This document shows positions 6,268 to 7,540 of a stretch of DNA of 7,540 bases, one piece after another; within the stretch, counting starts at the first letter, position 1, and each line of letters opens with the position of its first letter. The stretch comes from Bacteriovoracaceae bacterium UBA7317 (GTDB lineage Bacteria; Bdellovibrionota; Bacteriovoracia; Bacteriovoracales; Bacteriovoracaceae). The DNA lies in assembly GCA_002474345.1 (NCBI GenBank), contig DKQD01000172.1, positions 1 through 7,540 of the forward strand, given 5' to 3'. A program made the position numbers and the translations under genes. The notes below the pieces were generated by a model. The model was not told where the DNA came from. It did no database searches and saw only the letters and a list, made by a program, of their open reading frames with translations.

Positions 6268-6309
6268 AGCTTAAGAATAGCTTAAGTTGAGTAAAACTAT
6301 CAGTTTTAC
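6268..6309. repeat. Direct/palindromic AGCTTAAG repeats followed by an 8-bp hairpin
   Basis: AGCTTAAG occurs twice with a 3-nt gap, and its palindromic core CTTAAG can pair across a 5-nt loop. Five nt later GTAAAACT (6291-6298) and AGTTTTAC (6302-6309) form a perfect stem with a 3-nt loop. Neither hairpin is followed by a T-run on either strand, so a standard intrinsic terminator is unlikely. A transcript 3'-end or processing structure, or a protein-binding site, is possible. Confidence 0.5.
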
Positions 6310-6363
6310 AGGGCCTTATGTGCTCTTGGAATAAAGATGGAAATTTTATCCAGACATTTAATT

Positions 6364-6392
6364 TTGACCTGATTACTGAATTAAGACAAAAT
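6364..6392 (+). promoter_or_regulatory. Candidate promoter of lon
   Basis: TTGACC (6364-6369, five of six -35 consensus bases) is followed after 17 nt by CAAAAT (6387-6392, four of six -10 bases). It lies about 70 nt upstream of the lon ATG. The -10 is poor, and I see no heat-shock (sigma-32-type) consensus. Confidence 0.3.
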
Positions 6393-6411
6393 AATTTATG
6401 ATGCTAATCAA

Positions 6412-6439
6412 TTTGGATACAATAAATTTTGTTTCCAAA
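6412..6439 (+). promoter_or_regulatory. Imperfect inverted repeat in the lon leader
   Basis: Arms TTTGGA-T-ACAA (6412-6422) and TTGT-T-TCCAAA (6429-6439) match at ten of eleven positions, with one T-T mismatch and a 6-nt AT-only loop. It ends 15 nt before the AGGAGG of lon. It could be an operator half-site pair near the transcription start or a leader hairpin affecting ribosome access; the sequence does not decide between these. Confidence 0.4.
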
Positions 6440-6464
6440 GGTAATGGGTAGTGCAGGAGGTACT

Positions 6465-7540
6465 ATGCCGAACGATGGCGAAAAAAATCTCAAACGATAT
6501 CCTCTCTTACCACTTAGGGATGTCATAATTTTTCCTCATATGGTTGTTCCTCTTTTCGTGGGACGAGAAAAGTCAATATCAGCCCTAGAAGCAGCCTCTA
6601 AGCAAGATAATGAGCTTTTTCTGGTAACTCAAAAAGATGCGAGTGTACTAAACCCAGACAGAGGAGATATTTATGATATAGGAACAGTCGTAAATATTAT
6701 CCAGATGCTTAGACTTCCGGACAATACTGTAAAAGTATTGATTGAAGGAAAGTATAGAGCGCGGCTAGAGAGCTTGGAAAATGATAACGACGGAAACTAT
6801 GCCACTGTTTCTCCTTTTGAGGATGTTATTGAGTCAAAGGTAAACTTAGAAGCTGTTATACGAAGCATAAAGAGTATTTTTGAACAGTATGTAAAACTCA
6901 ATAAAAGAATTCCACCTGAACTTCTAATGAGTATTTCTTCAATTACAGACCCAAGTAGGCTTGCAGATATAATTGTTGCCCACTTGAGTATGAAGATACC
7001 TGAAAAACAAGAGATTTTAGAAGCTGTCAATGTTGAAAGAAGACTTCATCTACTCCTTGAGAAAATGCAAGGTGAAATTGAAATTATTAATGTTGAAAAA
7101 AGAATAAGAACTCGTGTTAAATCACAAATGGAGAAATCGCAAAAAGAGTACTATCTTAATGAGCAGATGAATGCGATTCAACGCGAACTTGGGCAAAAGG
7201 ATGATGGTAAAACCGACATCCAGGAACTTGAGGAAAAGCTCGAAACGAAGAAAATGCCCGATGAAGCCAAAGAAAAAACACAAAAAGAAATTAAAAAGCT
7301 AAAGTCGATGTCCCCAATGTCGGCTGAAGCAGCTGTTGTCAGGAATTATATTGACTGGATGGTAAACCTACCTTGGTATGAGTACACAGAAGATGACAAT
7401 AGTGTTGACAAGGCCATGGATGTTCTTGAAAGAGACCATTATGGGCTTAAGGATGTAAAAGAAAGAATTGTAGAATACTTAGCCGTTAAGTCACTTCTTA
7501 AAGAAGGGGAAGGGAAGGGAACGATTCTTTGCCTAGTTGG
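6465..7540 (+). CDS. lon: ATP-dependent protease Lon (LonA), amino-terminal part, cut by window end
   Basis: The frame is open from ATG at 6465 to the right edge, giving 358 whole codons of an enzyme normally about 800 residues long. LonA is a cytoplasmic hexameric AAA+ Ser-Lys protease for misfolded and regulatory proteins. The visible part holds the LAN substrate-binding domain (about 10-205, opening YPLLPLRDVIIFPHMVVPLF), the conserved coiled-coil block QMEKSQKEYYLNEQMNAIQ (221-239), and the linker into the AAA+ module (RNYIDWMVNLPW at 293-304, HYGLKDVKERI at 325-335). It ends at ILCLVG, immediately before the expected GPPGVGKT Walker A. The ATPase and protease catalytic residues lie outside the window. 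AGGAGG at 6455-6460 supports the start, with a short 4-nt spacer. An in-frame ATG at 6444 has only a crowded AAAGG and would place the AGGAGG inside the gene, so it is less likely. Confidence 0.96.
   Translation, partial: MPNDGEKNLKRYPLLPLRDVIIFPHMVVPLFVGREKSISALEAASKQDNELFLVTQKDASVLNPDRGDIYDIGTVVNIIQMLRLPDNTVKVLIEGKYRARLESLENDNDGNYATVSPFEDVIESKVNLEAVIRSIKSIFEQYVKLNKRIPPELLMSISSITDPSRLADIIVAHLSMKIPEKQEILEAVNVERRLHLLLEKMQGEIEIINVEKRIRTRVKSQMEKSQKEYYLNEQMNAIQRELGQKDDGKTDIQELEEKLETKKMPDEAKEKTQKEIKKLKSMSPMSAEAAVVRNYIDWMVNLPWYEYTEDDNSVDKAMDVLERDHYGLKDVKERIVEYLAVKSLLKEGEGKGTILCLV

Larger units (their letters stand above)
6244..6464. other. clpX-lon intergenic region with tandem hairpins
   Basis: These 221 nt hold no coding frame of note. 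They contain a direct repeat of AGCTTAAG (6268-6275 and 6279-6286), a perfect 8-bp hairpin at 6291-6309, a candidate promoter at 6364-6392 and an imperfect inverted repeat at 6412-6439 just upstream of the lon ribosome binding site. The size of the gap, against 54 nt between clpP and clpX, suggests that lon has at least one promoter of its own. Confidence 0.6.

Noticed and set aside
6291..6309. The 8-bp hairpin as a rho-independent terminator for clpX
   Set aside because: The stem is followed by AGGGCC on the plus strand, and no T-run is present on either strand.
6444..6464. Alternative lon start at ATG 6444
   Set aside because: It lacks a properly spaced ribosome binding site, while ATG 6465 follows AGGAGG.
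1..7540. Search for CRISPR repeats, insertion sequences, toxin-antitoxin pairs or phage genes
   Set aside because: No regularly spaced repeats, transposase motifs or paired small toxin/antitoxin frames were seen; nearly all of the window is accounted for by housekeeping genes.

Overview
This window is a stretch of an AT-rich bacterial chromosome made of housekeeping genes for RNA and protein quality control, envelope maintenance and peroxide defence. The gene set is Gram-negative in character: an apparent outer-membrane beta-barrel fragment, a DedA membrane protein, a PilZ c-di-GMP receptor, and a clpP-clpX-lon protease cluster. Low GC, TTG starts with good Shine-Dalgarno sites, and a PilZ protein beside a PIN-PhoH ATPase would suit a Bdellovibrionota member such as a Bacteriovorax/Halobacteriovorax relative. 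That placement is inferred from general character, not from a marker gene.

Left part (1-2170, + strand): the 3' end of a probable beta-barrel protein gene, then a PIN-PhoH ATPase gene (300-1610) whose Shine-Dalgarno overlaps the preceding stop, then a PilZ-domain gene (1607-2170) overlapping phoH by ATGA. The tight spacing indicates one operon whose promoter lies upstream of the window.

Middle part (2191-3969, - strand): a small unrecognised basic protein (84 aa), a DedA/VTT-family membrane protein, and a typical 2-Cys peroxiredoxin. An 11-bp perfect hairpin separates the peroxiredoxin from dedA, and a weak intrinsic terminator follows dedA, so these look like three separate transcription units. 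The longest ATG frame of dedA starts inside the hairpin; a TTG at 3266 with a good ribosome binding site is the more likely start.

Right part (4255-7540, + strand): clpP and clpX form an operon (54 nt apart), followed after a hairpin-rich 221-nt gap by lon, which is cut by the window end just before its Walker A motif. This is the classical ATP-dependent protease cluster, but the gene directly upstream of clpP is a divergent peroxiredoxin and not trigger factor (tig). ClpP supplies the peptidase chamber, ClpX unfolds substrates into it, and Lon is an independent AAA+ protease. The 285-nt divergent region 3970-4254 carries a plausible peroxiredoxin promoter and a clpP leader with an inverted repeat.

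I see no mobile element, CRISPR array, rRNA or complete tRNA. No unmistakable undescribed system is present. The most interesting points are the translationally coupled PIN-PhoH/PilZ pair, the non-consensus MGL docking tripeptide in ClpX, and the structured leaders of clpP and lon.
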